A stretch of DNA of 64,000 nucleotides. Origin: Aotearoamyces nothofagi. Taxonomy: Eukaryota > Ascomycota > Leotiomycetes > Leotiales > Tympanidaceae. The notes beneath the pieces were generated by a model that made no database searches, was not told the DNA's origin, and saw only the letters and a program-made list of their open reading frames with translations. The first letter of the stretch is position 1, and each line of letters starts with the position of its first letter. The translations under genes and the position numbers were made by a program. The stretch covers positions 1-64,000 of the forward strand of contig JADDTR010000038.1 in assembly GCA_015345905.1 (NCBI GenBank), read 5' to 3'. Shown in pieces: positions 24,788-36,320 of this stretch.

Positions 24788-25433
24788 ACAGAAGATATAT
24801 CTCTCCATGCACATACCCAGCACTCTGGGCCGGACTGGATTGAGTGGTGAGCGAGCGCCGAGAGGCGCGGAGGGAGCTCCTGTATATCTAGTCGCGACTT
24901 GCTGTTATTGAGATCACAGCCATCCGAATCTCATCCTCTACGCTCTAATCGTTCGTTGCAAGCTGCAGCACCTCGGGCTGCAGAGATGCTCTTTCAATGT
25001 CCAATCCGAGATATCTAAGTAGGACTACTCAATCGCCATCCGTATCTGCAGGATGGGATTCCTCGCGTCTACTGCCAGACGGCAGACCCTGACATCATAG
25101 ACTACAGGATTAAGCCTCGAGGCCTGTCGAACTATATGGTGGTATAGGCCGTCTGGATCATATCACGCCTGCCGTGTTAAGAGATACGCTTCTTGCGGAA
25201 AAAGTCTTTCAACCTCTTTATTATCGTGGCAGGTGCCATCGACCCCCCCCCCCCCCTAGGTTATAAGTATGTATTTCAGGCACCTCGCTCATCTCGATTA
25301 AACAGCACGAGAAACGTGCCATATCTTCACTCGCTCTTCATATCTCTATCTCTACTACCCCGTTCGGGTTATATAGCTTTTGTTATTGGACAACTACCTT
25401 TTATCTTCCAGAGGAACAGCCTCGCTCTTTATC

Positions 25434-26641
25434 ATGGAATCAAGACCATTGCTCCTGCTTACGTCCTCTGGCGAATCTGCCAGCAGTGATATACCAGCCC
25501 CCATGAGTCTCCTAGAGAGGTGGGCAACCGATAGCTCAGCTGCTGATGAAGGGCACACTGAGAAGCCCAAGTGCCTTCTGCTGTCCATGCCAAAAGGTAT
25601 GAAACCTCGCGTGCGATCCACGGGCAGCTTTCCTAACACACGCCAGAGATCCGCGACGAGATATGGCGCTACCTGTTCTCCCGGCGGGCTCAGCTTCGCC
25701 CGGTCAAGGTTTATAACCCACAGACCGGTTCGGTGCGGTACGAACTTCGCTGGCTGTGGAACGTCCTGTCTTGCTCAGGTCGGGTTGAAAGGAGGGAACG
25801 CAAGGTGCTGTCCGGCAAGCTGGTCCTCGGGCTGGACTGGATGAGCGACCCCACTCCGGAGGTGGAGAAGATATACCTGGAGGAGGGTGAGTATCGGAGG
25901 AAAATTTACCACAAGAATACCGGCGCGCGGGAAGACCAGGAGTTCTGCCCTCTGCTATCGGGCAAGTCTGGCTGGCTATGGCGCTCGGTGCGAATATCAA
26001 CCGAGACCTTCTCCGCCATCGACGTGCTACAGACGTGCAGGCAGATCGCCCTGGAAGCAGCTGCTGTCTTCTACGGCGGCAACAGCTTCGTCTTTGACTC
26101 GGAGCCGAACCGGTGGGGTAGGGTCTTGGGCCACACCGCCCAGGGCGAGGCGGAGAGCACGCACAGCCCGGCCCACGCCGCCGCGGCGGTGGTGGAGAGG
26201 ATGTTTGACGGCGACGCCGGCCAGCCGATGCTCGCGGCCGAGGACCCGTTCTTGGGCTTCGTCCGCAACATCGGGAGGACGAACGCGCGGTGCATGCGAG
26301 ACGTCGTGCTCCGGGGACCCTTCTCGGCGCAGTTCCAGGCCGTCGGCTTCGACCTGGACCTGGAGCACATGCTGCCGGTCTACACGGCCGTGCTCCAGAA
26401 AGTGTGCGGGAATATTAGAACGCTGGCTCTGGAGTTCGAACTCGGTCCCTGGGGCAGGATCGGCGGGCTGGATAACCCCGTACAGCAAAGGATTGATGGT
26501 ATAGTACAGAGAGTCGTCGAGAACTTGACACAGCTTCAAGAGCTCAGGCTCGACGACGGCCTTGGCACATCTACAGATATTGGTCTCGCCAGGCGTTGGA
26601 TTGATTTTGTTAAGAAGCGCCATCTTGGAGCAGGCTGTTAA
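25434..26641 (+). CDS. 2EXR/F-box-like fungal protein
   Basis: Two exons, 25434-25596 and 25647-26641, are joined by a 50-nt GT-AG intron to give 385 residues. Near residues 50-66 the spliced frame reads LSMPKEIRDEIWRYLF, the LPxEIRxxIWxxxL signature of the large fungal 2EXR/DUF7730/F-box-like group. About 100 residues later comes a second family hallmark, a TCRQIALEAAAVFYGGNSF segment. The remainder has no domain I recognise. Such proteins are abundant and fast-evolving in Pezizomycotina; most have no known function, and F-box-like members may recruit substrates to SCF ubiquitin ligases. The middle of the gene is strongly GC-rich and the 3' end less so. The start at 25434 is the first Met that gives a compact N-terminus; an upstream in-frame Met at 25380 is possible. 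Confidence 0.7.
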
Positions 26642-26943
26642 TAAGCGGCTTACTTCTCGAGATTAACTCGGCAAGAGTTTACCATCAGCTTACAAGGACA
26701 GGAATGGCATAGCATGACGTGTACACCAAAATGGCCCAACTGAATGCTTTTCATTTTGACCTTTCATTTTGATTTTTAATACTAACAGCCATCTGTATGG
26801 CGACTATCATAGCAGAGTAAGTACTGGATATGGCCCATCAAATCTTCGGCCCAGTTTTGCGTGTACCGGATCTAAAGCAAGCTGGTCATTCTGACGAGGT
26901 CCTCACTAAAGTAATGATTTTAAGATTTCAAATAATGATTTCC
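26642..26943. other. Intergenic, no gene seen
   Basis: A short AT-rich spacer lies between the converging 2EXR-like gene and GFA gene. The word cattttgac is repeated near 26750. It probably serves as shared 3' flank. Confidence 0.5.
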
Positions 26944-27576
26944 TTACTGAGGAGGAAGTGTCTCGAAGGTAGTGGCAACCTCCTTCTCCCAAGGCAGACG
27001 AGCCTTGCCAAAGATCTCAGCACCTGCTGGGAACCCCTTGCCGTTATCAAGGAGGATGGTGCGAACGACAATGTCATTGCCCATGACTGTCTGGTGGTGG
27101 TAAATCTGTTCGGAATTAGCATCGTGAGCGTACTTGTAGAGTTAGAAGGTCTAGAAACGGAAGATAGACATACGTGTGTTGTGCAGTTTGGGCAGAAATA
27201 ACAGTTCACTGGCTTGCCTTGGAGCTGTTAGCAAGTCATTGATAGAACTACTGATTGTCAATCACGAACCAGAATCTCCGTAGTATGTATAAGTCTTAAG
27301 GGTGCCTTTGGTGACCTTAAGGTTCTCTTTAGGAACGATCTGGTTGAGACTGAAAGCGCCACCGCCCAACTTCTTGCCTGTGGGGAGAGTCAGCTTCGAT
27401 TCTTGACGAAGCTTTTGTTAATTTACATACAGGTATCGCAATGGCTATTTGTCAGTTAGTAATGGCTCTGCTTTATCCGACGTAACTGTGACATACCAGA
27501 GAATATGGGCCTTTTCCGTAAGCACGACCTCGAACTCAATCTGGCCGCAGTGGCAGGAACCGTGATCGGCAGACAT
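26944..27576 (-). CDS. GFA/CENP-V domain protein (five exons, one 14-nt microexon)
   Basis: Exons 27497-27576, 27431-27444, 27270-27377, 27174-27217 and 26944-27105 give 135 residues. The product matches the glutathione-dependent formaldehyde-activating (GFA)/CENP-V fold. It has SCHCGQIEFEV at residues 7-17 (C8, C10), CHCDTCKKLGGGAFSLN from residue 27 (C27, C29, C32), CPNC (C76, C79) and a C-terminal FGKARLPWEKEV motif. These cysteines form the two zinc sites of the family. Fungal members are often annotated as GFA enzymes, but most lack a tested activity. The microexon (27431-27444) carries the CHCDT part of the second site and is bounded by ATAG and GTATGT. The donor of intron 3 (GTTCGT) and the CCAAG acceptor of exon 4 are weaker than the others. 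Confidence 0.85.
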
Positions 27577-29561
27577 TGTGTATTAGGGAGGCTGAAAGCT
27601 AAAGTTTGCGGATTGGATAAATATGCTGACGTGTATGGGTGGCAAGGAGGTGCGAAGAGAAGTTGTAAGGTTGGGTTTTGGAGAGAAAGGAGGGAGGGGA
27701 AATGGCTTTATATTCGGTGGAACGAGGGGTTAGAGCTGGTAGCGTAGCTATCTACGTCACGGCGACAAGGCGCCCAGGCAACAAGGCGACAAGGCTCGAA
27801 GTTGCGGGGTAACGACAGAGAAGTCTCGAAAGAGGAAATGTATTTTGTATCTGTGCCGGTACAAATGAGATATTCACGGCCTACCACCTTTGTAACTCCG
27901 CAGACCTCAAGGATCCTCGTTGCTGCACGCCCTGCATACAGCATGCGGCATACTGTACCCAATACACGGGACATGCAACGGCAGACCGTAAGAGGTACAT
28001 CAGAAGCCATCTCCAGCGGAATCGCAGGCGGGGCATTCTGTCCGTTCCCACCGGTGCACCGTAAGCGGCCGTGCTAGACGCCGAGGGCGATGTATTCCGC
28101 ACAAGCACATGCCCCCTTTGAGATACTACGATGGCCCTCTGCAGCATCAATTGAAGGGCCACATCCAGCGGCCTACGGATGCCTTTTGATGTCCGGAAAC
28201 AGAGGGGGGATGCTGCTGTTGAGCCCGGATCCGACTGCTACTTCCAGTGCTCAGAGGCTTCGTTCCAGACGGATGGGTGCGGATGACGTTTTCTGGCCTG
28301 CGAGGGCTGCGAGCCGCTCCGCTTGATAAGGGCATCTAAGCTGCTAGGCGGGAACCTAACTCGCAAATGAGCAAAAGAAACGAGGGGTGGGGCATGGCGA
28401 ACTCGAATACCATCAAATACCTCATACGCAGTGCAGTCGAGGACGTGCGCTTGTCCCCAATCCAAATGAGCCAGAATAGCAGTAGTGAGGGGGCTAACGC
28501 TGACGGTTCTTCCTGACTCCTATTCTCGTCCCTATGGTCGCTCGCTGCCAGTCTGTCAGGCTGGATCTAAGTCCGGTAACCCCGCCAGCAGACGCGCCGC
28601 GCCCTTAAGCCAGGGAAACTCGACGGCCGGCGTGGAAACGGCGCGCGTGTATGTAAGCACCTTACGTACTAGATAGGCCCGTTAGTAGATGCTCAGATAC
28701 GAACTGTACAGCGCTGTAAAGCTGTTGTGCGGCTTACCTGTACGTAAGGCATGCTTTGTCAGGCTCAGGCCCAGACTCAGGCCGGTCGAGGCAAGCTCTC
28801 CCTCCTCCCTCACTCACGCACCTCTCATCCTTCCTTACGAAATACTGCAGAGTGCAGTTGCTGCATCTCGAGAACGCTGAGAACTGCCCCGAGAACTGCC
28901 CCGAGGCCAGTTCTCCATCCCGCCAGCCGGCATGCCTTATTATTAAGGCTTGACTGGCCGTGTCGGTTTGGCATGTCATCTATGGTGCTTTGTCGGTCAC
29001 CTTAGACACTCACAACTCTTCCGTTAATGACAGCCGGTATTACGATGTCTGCGGCCTTGGGATGAAATGGAGCAGGGTGGGCGTGGGCTGCTCCGTCGTA
29101 TTTGTAGTCGTTCAGCCAGCTTATCCAGCAAGGTGTCTGAACACTAATCAAAGTCCAGTTTGGCTGCTGTTTAGTGATCGACCTCCTTTCCACGTGTCAT
29201 ACACATAACATATATGGCCTTGCGAGTGGCTTCTCACTATATTACCACTTGCAAATCTATAATCGAACAGTGTATTTGTGCTCAGTCCAGGAAATACGTT
29301 ATATTTTTGGTGTACTTGTGGATTATCGAACATACGTTATCTGACATTGTGGAAGACAATTGTACAGTGCATGCATCAACTCCTACGCGATTGAACTCCT
29401 AGATCTAGTCTCTCACGACCTCCTTGAGATTGCCTCAAATTTGACTCGCTGTGATATCCCTTAACGCCAGTATTTTGCATCTCTGTTGTATATTTTCCAT
29501 TCTTGAAAGGCAGACCAACTTCCTCCCCGATCTCGTTCTCCAGTGGAGTCTGCGGGGAGAC
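27577..29561. other. Intergenic, no gene seen
   Basis: Nearly 2 kb lies between the GFA gene start and the 3' end of the JmjC gene. The right part (29.2-29.5 kb) becomes AT-rich. Only short open frames without domain-like patterns occur. The paired words gagaactgccccgagaactg near 28880 form a small tandem duplication. Confidence 0.5.
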
Positions 29562-32500
29562 TCAGGCCTTACCTAACGCCGCTTTCCCTGTCGGCCTCGT
29601 ATCGAGCATTCCCTTACCAGCCATGCCACGGTTACCACCCTCCATGCTTCGTGCTCCCCTAGGGAGAAATTTCATACTACTCGGTCGTACAGCTGGAATC
29701 TCCTCATCGTCGTCCGAAGATGAGGTTGCATCATTGGAGTTAGACGACTCATTGGCTGGCTCTGCGCGTATAATAGTAGGACGTAATTTCAAGCCAGAAT
29801 TAAATACCGGGGCGTACCTATCATTGGGTATATCTTTTAGCGTGTTACCTGGTGTTGGAGTATCTGTAGGCTTCGTAGTGATGTTTTGCTTTACATTGGC
29901 CGAGGACTTTGGCGTGCTGCTTGGTGTCGAAGAGCTAGCTGTAGACTTCGCAGCTACAATTTTGAAGGGCTTGCCCTGGAGAGCCCTTCTTTCTGCCATA
30001 GACATGAACTTTCCAGGAGTGGAAGCTGGAGATTTAGAAGCATTAGAGTCAGGCCTGGTGACAGTAGTTGGGGCTTTAGCAACAATAGACGAGTTTTTTC
30101 CACTGGCAGAAAGTCTACTCTGTTTGGTCCATTTCGTTGAAGCAGGTGTGACCGTTTCGGCCTTCTTTAGCTCTGTCTTCGAAAACTCTTCATATTCGCC
30201 TTCAGCCATGCGCAAGGCCAGCAGCTTTGCGTTCCGATACTCGTCGGAAATTTCAATACTCGCAACACGTTTAGTAGACTTCGATACAACAGCTGATGGT
30301 GTAGGTATCGGATTGTAGTCATCATCAACCAATATGACCATAGCACCATGATCGGACATCGCCGCAGTGTCTAATTCGGAATTCGAATCAGCTCGACCAG
30401 GAGACTGTTGGCGTCCTTCCAGCCCGGAGACCTGCTCTTCTAGGACCTTCTTAGGCTGCTGACCAATATCTTGTTCTGGTTGTTGCATTTGATTATGCTC
30501 TGTGTCCTTCTGTTTTTCTTTCATAACAAAATCTTTCTCAAGTTCTTGTTCATCAAGTTCTTGTTCGGGTTGTTTCTCGAGGTCCTTCTGGAATTCCTTA
30601 ACGTTGTCCTTGAAAGAAGAGACTCTACTTCCTTGCTTCGATGGCTTCTTCGGTAGCTCTGTTGGGAACTCTTCAGGTTCACTAGCATTTTTACGCGCAA
30701 GCCAAGCTGACTCACGGCGGCTATTCTCGGGGATATCGGTGACTCGTGGTGACACTGTTGTTGAATTCTGTGCTGGAGTATTTCCCCCGTGTCTATGAGC
30801 CGGTGATCGTGGATCGGCTCGACACATCGATGCCTTTTGCTTACTTTCACTAAGCGGCAAATTTGGCTTTGTAGATGCCGTGACACTTATGCAATCTTTT
30901 GTCGCCTTCCGCCCACCACATGTTGTCTGGAAAGACTTATTAACTTTACCTCCATTATCTTCATAGTAAGCACTATCGTCAACGGTCTCCTGTACATCCG
31001 ATCTAACAATTATAGTGTCATCATCAGTACTCGCAGAGCTACATCGTTCAGCAGTAATGCTTTTGCGAGAAGGCCTTGGGTTATGCCTTGGAGGACTTTG
31101 GCCAGCATCAAGCTTATCTAGACGTTGTAGGAACTCCTTGTGATTAATCATTGGCAGCTTCACAGTCAGCGATCCACCCCCTTGGAGCTGATTTTGAACC
31201 ATGTAGAAGTTCCCATTCTTCTTAGCCTCGGCAAGCTTTTGCTTCTTCTGTGCGTGTATAAACTGTATGTGCGCCTCGCCCAGTTCACCATTCTCAGCAA
31301 TAGTAGTACTGTCTCGTTTTCGTTTCTTGCTATCTTGCTTGGCTCGCTCTGGTACTGGAGGAAGTCGTGGATATGCTAGGTTTGGATTCTGGTCTGTAGG
31401 GGTGCTTGCTTCTGGATGATCGAATAGGATCTTATCGACCTCATTCGCCTGCTGATAATATCCCAATCCCATCATCCTGTCTCTACCAACACTTGAAGGA
31501 TCGGGATATGTTGACTCTTCTGGAAGCATCATAGCTAAAGGAGCAACGTAGCCATCGCTGGGGGCTTGGCCACCGCGAGCATAGTTTTGTTCATTGAGAT
31601 TTTCAAGAGGAGCGCGTCTAGTATTGACATTTTCCAAATGCTTTCTGTTGGAGGCAGGATAGCTGCTATCTGTATCCGTGGATGAGCCATTTGAGGTTTC
31701 TTTGTTGAATGATTGGTCGCCTCCATTCATTAGTGCGGGGTCAATTGCATGAGAACCCCTATTTTGAAGTTGAGGGTCGATAGCCATGTGTTCGGCCGTT
31801 TCTAACCCTTCTAAGAGGCTATGTGCATGGTAATCAGGCTGTATGCCATCCTCCTCCTCAGCAACCAATGCTTCATCACGGGCTTCTTTCTCAGCCTGCG
31901 CTTTTTGCATAAGCCTCTGCATCCTTAAAGAACTTTGAGGGTCATCATCGCCTTCGCCACGCAGCCATGCAAGATTTGTACGACTAAAGTCGACCAGACT
32001 CTCCACACTCCGTGGATCAGCTACACGTCGGGTATCGTGCCCGAGAAGTGTACCCTTTGGACGGTAAGGAATCTGAGTCGGAATCCTTCGGCAAGCACCA
32101 CAAGAGCAAATTTTGAGACATTTCGGACACTGCCAGTCCGACTGTTCCATAATCGATTGAGGCTTCAGGTCGAATGCCCGCCAAAGAGATCCATAACAGT
32201 AAGAATTGCTGCATGTAGTGCAAATAGCAAGTTTCCAAATCCCTTCCTGCTTTTTGCAGATATGGCAGGATCTGTGGCTCTTTCTCAACTGGTTAGATTT
32301 TCTCTTCGATGCTTTCTTTCGCTTCGGACGCCCTTCGTCGTCAGCCTCTGGCTCGTTGTCCGAGTCGCCTGGCACGGGTTCGTAAATCATGGGGTTCGCG
32401 ATATCCTGCCAAGGGCGTAGCCTCAGCTGCTCCTGGCAGACCTGAGCAACTGACTTCTTTCCATATCTAGCTCTAGCAATAGTAAGGGTCTGTGGTAAGG

Positions 32501-34117
32501 AGCTAGCATCCCTAAATCCAGTATTGGCAATGATCATGGTTCGCCAATCCTCGTACCGTTGCGTCAAAAGAGACCATTGCCATTGCTCAACCCATTTCAG
32601 ATTAGAAATACAGCCGCATGAGCGGCCCATAGCATAGCAATCTATACAGATATCATATGTATCCTCAACGCCTGTAGCTTCGATTTCTCCGATACAGGTC
32701 TTACAAGTGAGAAAGCGGTTGAATATGTTGCATCGGCAATATGAGCAGGTGACGTTGCTGTCGAAAGGTACGAATTCAACATGCCTTTCCTGGGGTAGAT
32801 CCGGTGAGAACATCTCACTGACAAGTACTTCCGTATACAGGTCAAACAGCCGTTTAAAGTCCATCTGTAATTGCCTGATGTGGGTGGAATGTCTGATGGA
32901 TTCATTAGCGTATCCAATGTTATTTCCCCCTTCTGTTAAGTCAACACGCTTCAACTGGTCGTAATATTTGAGGAGTGAGTAGTAGATGGTCGCTTTGCAT
33001 TTGTACTGTTCGTCCCTACAGACCATTCGAGCTCTCGGTAGCGCTTCATGCAGAGCCAATTCTAGAGTTTCAACTGTCGTCCGATTCCATGCGGCTTTCA
33101 TGGTTCGTGTACCTCTGTTCCAGACTTGATGCGGAGCAAGTGGTGGTATTAGGATGAAATCCCCAACTTTTTGTTCCGCGATGTAGACGGGAAACGGAGC
33201 TTTCTTCCAAGCGTTGATTTGCGCGAAATGTGACTCAACCTCAATATCATGTCCAAGCATCGATAAGAAGTATTCTGAAACTACTTCTCTATCTTTGCTT
33301 TCTGTCATGAACCATATTGAGCTTCCAGGCTTTTCGCCTTTCTGAGCTTCGGAGGTCTCGACCATTATATTCTGGCCTAGGGTAGCGCACATCTCCCGAT
33401 GAGCGGGAGTATAGGTGCCCTCGTGCCCGATATAGCACATCATATTCTCTGCTCGCATCTCTGGTGGAAGATTGCTCATTAAATCTCCTGCAGGAGCAAT
33501 TCCTTTTCCTTGAGTCAACTGATTGTAGATGTTACGCTCATGCGAAGCTCCTGGGCCACCTTTGTCGCCGACGCAGTCATTGAGGTAAAAAAGGGTCTGG
33601 GGTATCGTATTTTGCAGATGGTGATACCATGCATCTGGACAGTCGATATCTTTGAGGTATAGCCGCTGGCGCTTGGGATCTCGAAAGTTTGTTGGCGTCC
33701 ATTGCCTGGTGAGCTTTTCCATAGAGTTTAGATAATGACCAATGGTCATTGGAATATCGCAGGCGTTGCCGATGTCTCTAACTTTCTCCTCTGTAATGAA
33801 TCAACATTAGCCTATGAAGTTAATATAAAAATTCGAGTTCCTTCACCTTTCTTGCCCACATTGTCCTGCAACCATGTTGGACTGTAGAGCCATGGTGGAA
33901 GACTTGACTGCCAGCCTTCGACAACAAGAGGCCTTCCTCCATGGATAACATGTACTAGTATAAGCTTCTCAAATTCAGCAAGACCAATTTGGCTGATTTG
34001 TTCTCTGTCTATTCGGATCACATAATCGAAGTTCGCGGTATTCTCAACGAGCGCACTCAGGTCAAGATCCGGGGGTATGGGGTCAAACCTTGCTTGCGGG
34101 TGCAATGCCGAAGGCAT
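29562..34117 (-). CDS. JmjC-domain chromatin protein with 4CXXC_R1 zinc finger
   Basis: Exon 1 is 33847-34117 and exon 2 is 29562-33790; the 56-nt intron splices AAAG to AG-GAG and gives 1499 residues. The JmjC double-stranded beta-helix spans about residues 200-330, with candidate Fe(II) ligands H221 and E223 (PAHREM) and H311 (PHQVWN). A cysteine cluster at about 439-484 (CSYCRC, CKTC, CIDC, CGC) follows, then a 4CXXC_R1/PHD-like finger at about 599-657 (CHICKKQEGIW through CSCGACRR). The C-terminal 800 residues are low-complexity and probably disordered, with an E/Q-rich stretch of EKQPEQELDEQELEK type. Family members are histone lysine demethylases or heterochromatin regulators in the nucleus. 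Because the H-x-E...H triad is visible, catalysis is plausible but untested. The gene is divergent from COQ2. Confidence 0.9.
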
Positions 34118-35084
34118 TTTTGTGGTAGTTCAGAGGTCTTATGGGGAATGGCTGACGACCGCATTCGTCTTATACGGGGTCGTCTCCGTATCGAAGAGTA
34201 ATATCGTCTTGTGCATTCGCGGTAGCTTGACCTGGTGTATGACCCAGAGCAACCACAATTTTATTAATTCATGCAAGCTGCATCCAAAGCATTCAAACTA
34301 TCTGTCCAGGTGAGAAGTTTTGAGTTGCAATGCTAAGTCCGTCGGTGAAGGCGGACACGAAGCTAGTCGAAGTCGTCGCGCGTAGACTTTAATTGTAGAG
34401 CCGGTCGCAAGTGTGCGTGTAGCGAATATATGATATGCTCCTGGGGTATCAAGTGGCAACTCTTTATCTCTGCCTGTGAAGCAATTAGAGATTGCCTGCG
34501 ATCTCTAAAGTGAAGTGTAAAGGGAAATGCAGACGAACAGCCCGTCGCTGAATCCTCGGCCACCTTGTAGCTTCTTTACATATTAGGCTAGACCAAGCCT
34601 TGTGAGGGAGCTTCGGCCTTGTCGCGAACGACCGCATAATGCCCATTGTGCATTTACTTTCATTTTCCAGTCAAATCAGAGAGCTCTATATGCACATGGA
34701 CTCCTCAAGTAATTAAAGGACACAAACATTTTACCTCACGTAAGTTCGGTTCATTAGTCTACCACTTTGTTACAGCAATTGCGTAGAAACTCCTCTGCGA
34801 ATGCTTTCCATGATGGGGATCGAGCTTTAAGAGATGTCAAATGTGGAAAGATGCAGCATGAAGCTCTGAAAGAGTAATATCCAATAGCGTCTACCACCAG
34901 GAGAGTTCCATGCGCCGTCTGAACTGCACCATTATAGCATGCACAGTGTGTTGACAGATTCACGTGATCCTTCCTTTTTAAGGATCCCTATTCTAGAAGT
35001 CTAGACTGGCATGAGTTTTGCAAAGCCAAAATTCGCAGTTTTAGCTGTACTGATAATGGATTTATAGTAGAGCCGCAGTCAGTC
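34118..35084. promoter_or_regulatory. Divergent intergenic region between the JmjC gene and COQ2
   Basis: 967 bp separate the two divergent start codons. No gene is seen. A TCACGTGA palindrome lies at 34960-34967, about 120 bp before the COQ2 start, a plausible bHLH (Cbf1-like) binding site. Assignment to a factor is inference. Confidence 0.45.
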
Positions 35085-36320
35085 ATGTTCAAGCAAGGCT
35101 TCTTCGGCCTACCGGGCAGTTGCCGCAGTACACTATTGCGGACGACACACAATAGAACTGTGCCCTTATCATGCTTAGGGTCAAGGTCTATTCGAATCCT
35201 ACAGTCTCAATCTGTGTCTCGGCTTGCGTCCAACAAGAGCTTATTTCAAATAGATCAGGTCAGGGACTCTCGCACTGTACAGCAGTATGACCATCCAGGA
35301 CCTAAAAGGCACTCGTCTACGGTCCCTGCTGTCAAAACTGAGGTCCTAAGCTCTTTATTTCCTGGATTGCCGCCCTATGCTCCACCGAAAACAGGCCTGC
35401 TCTCATTTCTACCGCGATCATGGGTGCCATATGCCGAGCTAATTCGACTCGACAAGCCCACGGGGACCTACTATCTCTACTTCCCATGTCTTTTCTCCAC
35501 ACTTCTGGCTGCACCCTTAGCCACTCCAATGGCCTCCCCATTATCCGTTATAGGCACCTCACTTCTCTTTCTCAGTGGCGCCCTTGTCATGCGCGGCGCA
35601 GGCTGCACCATCAACGATCTCTGGGACCGAAACCTCGATCCTCAAGTCACCCGCACACGTCTTCGGCCAATTGCACGTGGCGCCGTAACGCCTTTCAATG
35701 CTCTAGCCTTTACTGGTGCTCAGCTCTTTACGGGTCTTGCTATTCTTCTCCAATTTCCAGCCCAATGCTTCTTCTATGCGGTCCCAAGCTTGCTGCTTGT
35801 ATCTTCTTACCCATTGGCCAAGCGCGTAACGCACTATCCGCAGTTTATCCTCGGGCTAACTTTCTCATGGGGTGCCATCATGGGGTTCCCAGCCTTGGGT
35901 ATTGATTTGATTCATAATACCGCTGCGATGACTGCCGCAGGATGCCTATACGCATCGAATATTGCCTGGACGGTTCTATATGACATGATCTATGCACATA
36001 TGGACATTAAGGACGATGCAAAGGCAGGAATTAAGAGCATTGCGTTAAGGCATGACGAGCAGACGAAACAGATATTATCGGGGCTGGCTATTACCCAGGT
36101 ATCACTTTTGGCAGCAGCAGGAGTTGCAGCTGGAGCCGGGCCCGTATTCTTTGTGGGGGGATGTGGCGGTGCCGCTGCGACACTGGCAATTATGATCAAA
36201 AAGGTTAACTTGAAAGATGTGAAGGACTGCTGGTGGTGGTTCGTTAACGGCTGCTGGTTCACAGGAGGTGCTATATCAGCCGGATTGGGAGCCGAATATC
36301 TTGTACAGTACTTGAACTAA
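35085..36320 (+). CDS. coq2: 4-hydroxybenzoate polyprenyltransferase, mitochondrial
   Basis: This is an intronless gene of 411 residues. It belongs to the UbiA prenyltransferase superfamily and should join a polyprenyl chain to 4-hydroxybenzoate in ubiquinone synthesis at the mitochondrial inner membrane. Both Asp-rich prenyl-diphosphate/Mg sites are present: NDLWDRNLD at 177-185 and YDMIYAHMDIKDD at 299-311. Seven to nine hydrophobic segments follow residue 130. The first ~80 residues are Arg/Ser-rich and poor in acids, consistent with a mitochondrial targeting sequence. The core motif order GAGCTINDLWDRNLD, TRTRLRPIARG is typical of fungal COQ2. Length fits the family. Confidence 0.95.
   Translation: MFKQGFFGLPGSCRSTLLRTTHNRTVPLSCLGSRSIRILQSQSVSRLASNKSLFQIDQVRDSRTVQQYDHPGPKRHSSTVPAVKTEVLSSLFPGLPPYAPPKTGLLSFLPRSWVPYAELIRLDKPTGTYYLYFPCLFSTLLAAPLATPMASPLSVIGTSLLFLSGALVMRGAGCTINDLWDRNLDPQVTRTRLRPIARGAVTPFNALAFTGAQLFTGLAILLQFPAQCFFYAVPSLLLVSSYPLAKRVTHYPQFILGLTFSWGAIMGFPALGIDLIHNTAAMTAAGCLYASNIAWTVLYDMIYAHMDIKDDAKAGIKSIALRHDEQTKQILSGLAITQVSLLAAAGVAAGAGPVFFVGGCGGAAATLAIMIKKVNLKDVKDCWWWFVNGCWFTGGAISAGLGAEYLVQYLN

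Larger units (their letters stand above)
12584..25433. other. Long gene-poor stretch with many simple repeats
   Basis: Nearly 13 kb holds no gene I can support. Composition swings between GC-rich microsatellite blocks (13.0-14.3 kb) and mixed DNA. Short tandem motifs and GTAC palindromic words recur (14161-14250, 15233-15262, 20487-20510, 20621-20645, 21788-21800). Open frames are short, overlap in several frames and show no domain signature. I found no terminal inverted repeats, transposase-like or reverse-transcriptase-like motifs, tRNAs or 5S genes. The 25.3 kb end, with a TATA-like tatatagctttt near 25370 and a 14-nt C run at 25243-25256, is likely promoter DNA for the next gene. Confidence 0.5.

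Noticed and set aside
24585-24812. Minus-strand frame with poly-Leu
   Set aside because: This is the translation of the GAAGCA hexamer array.
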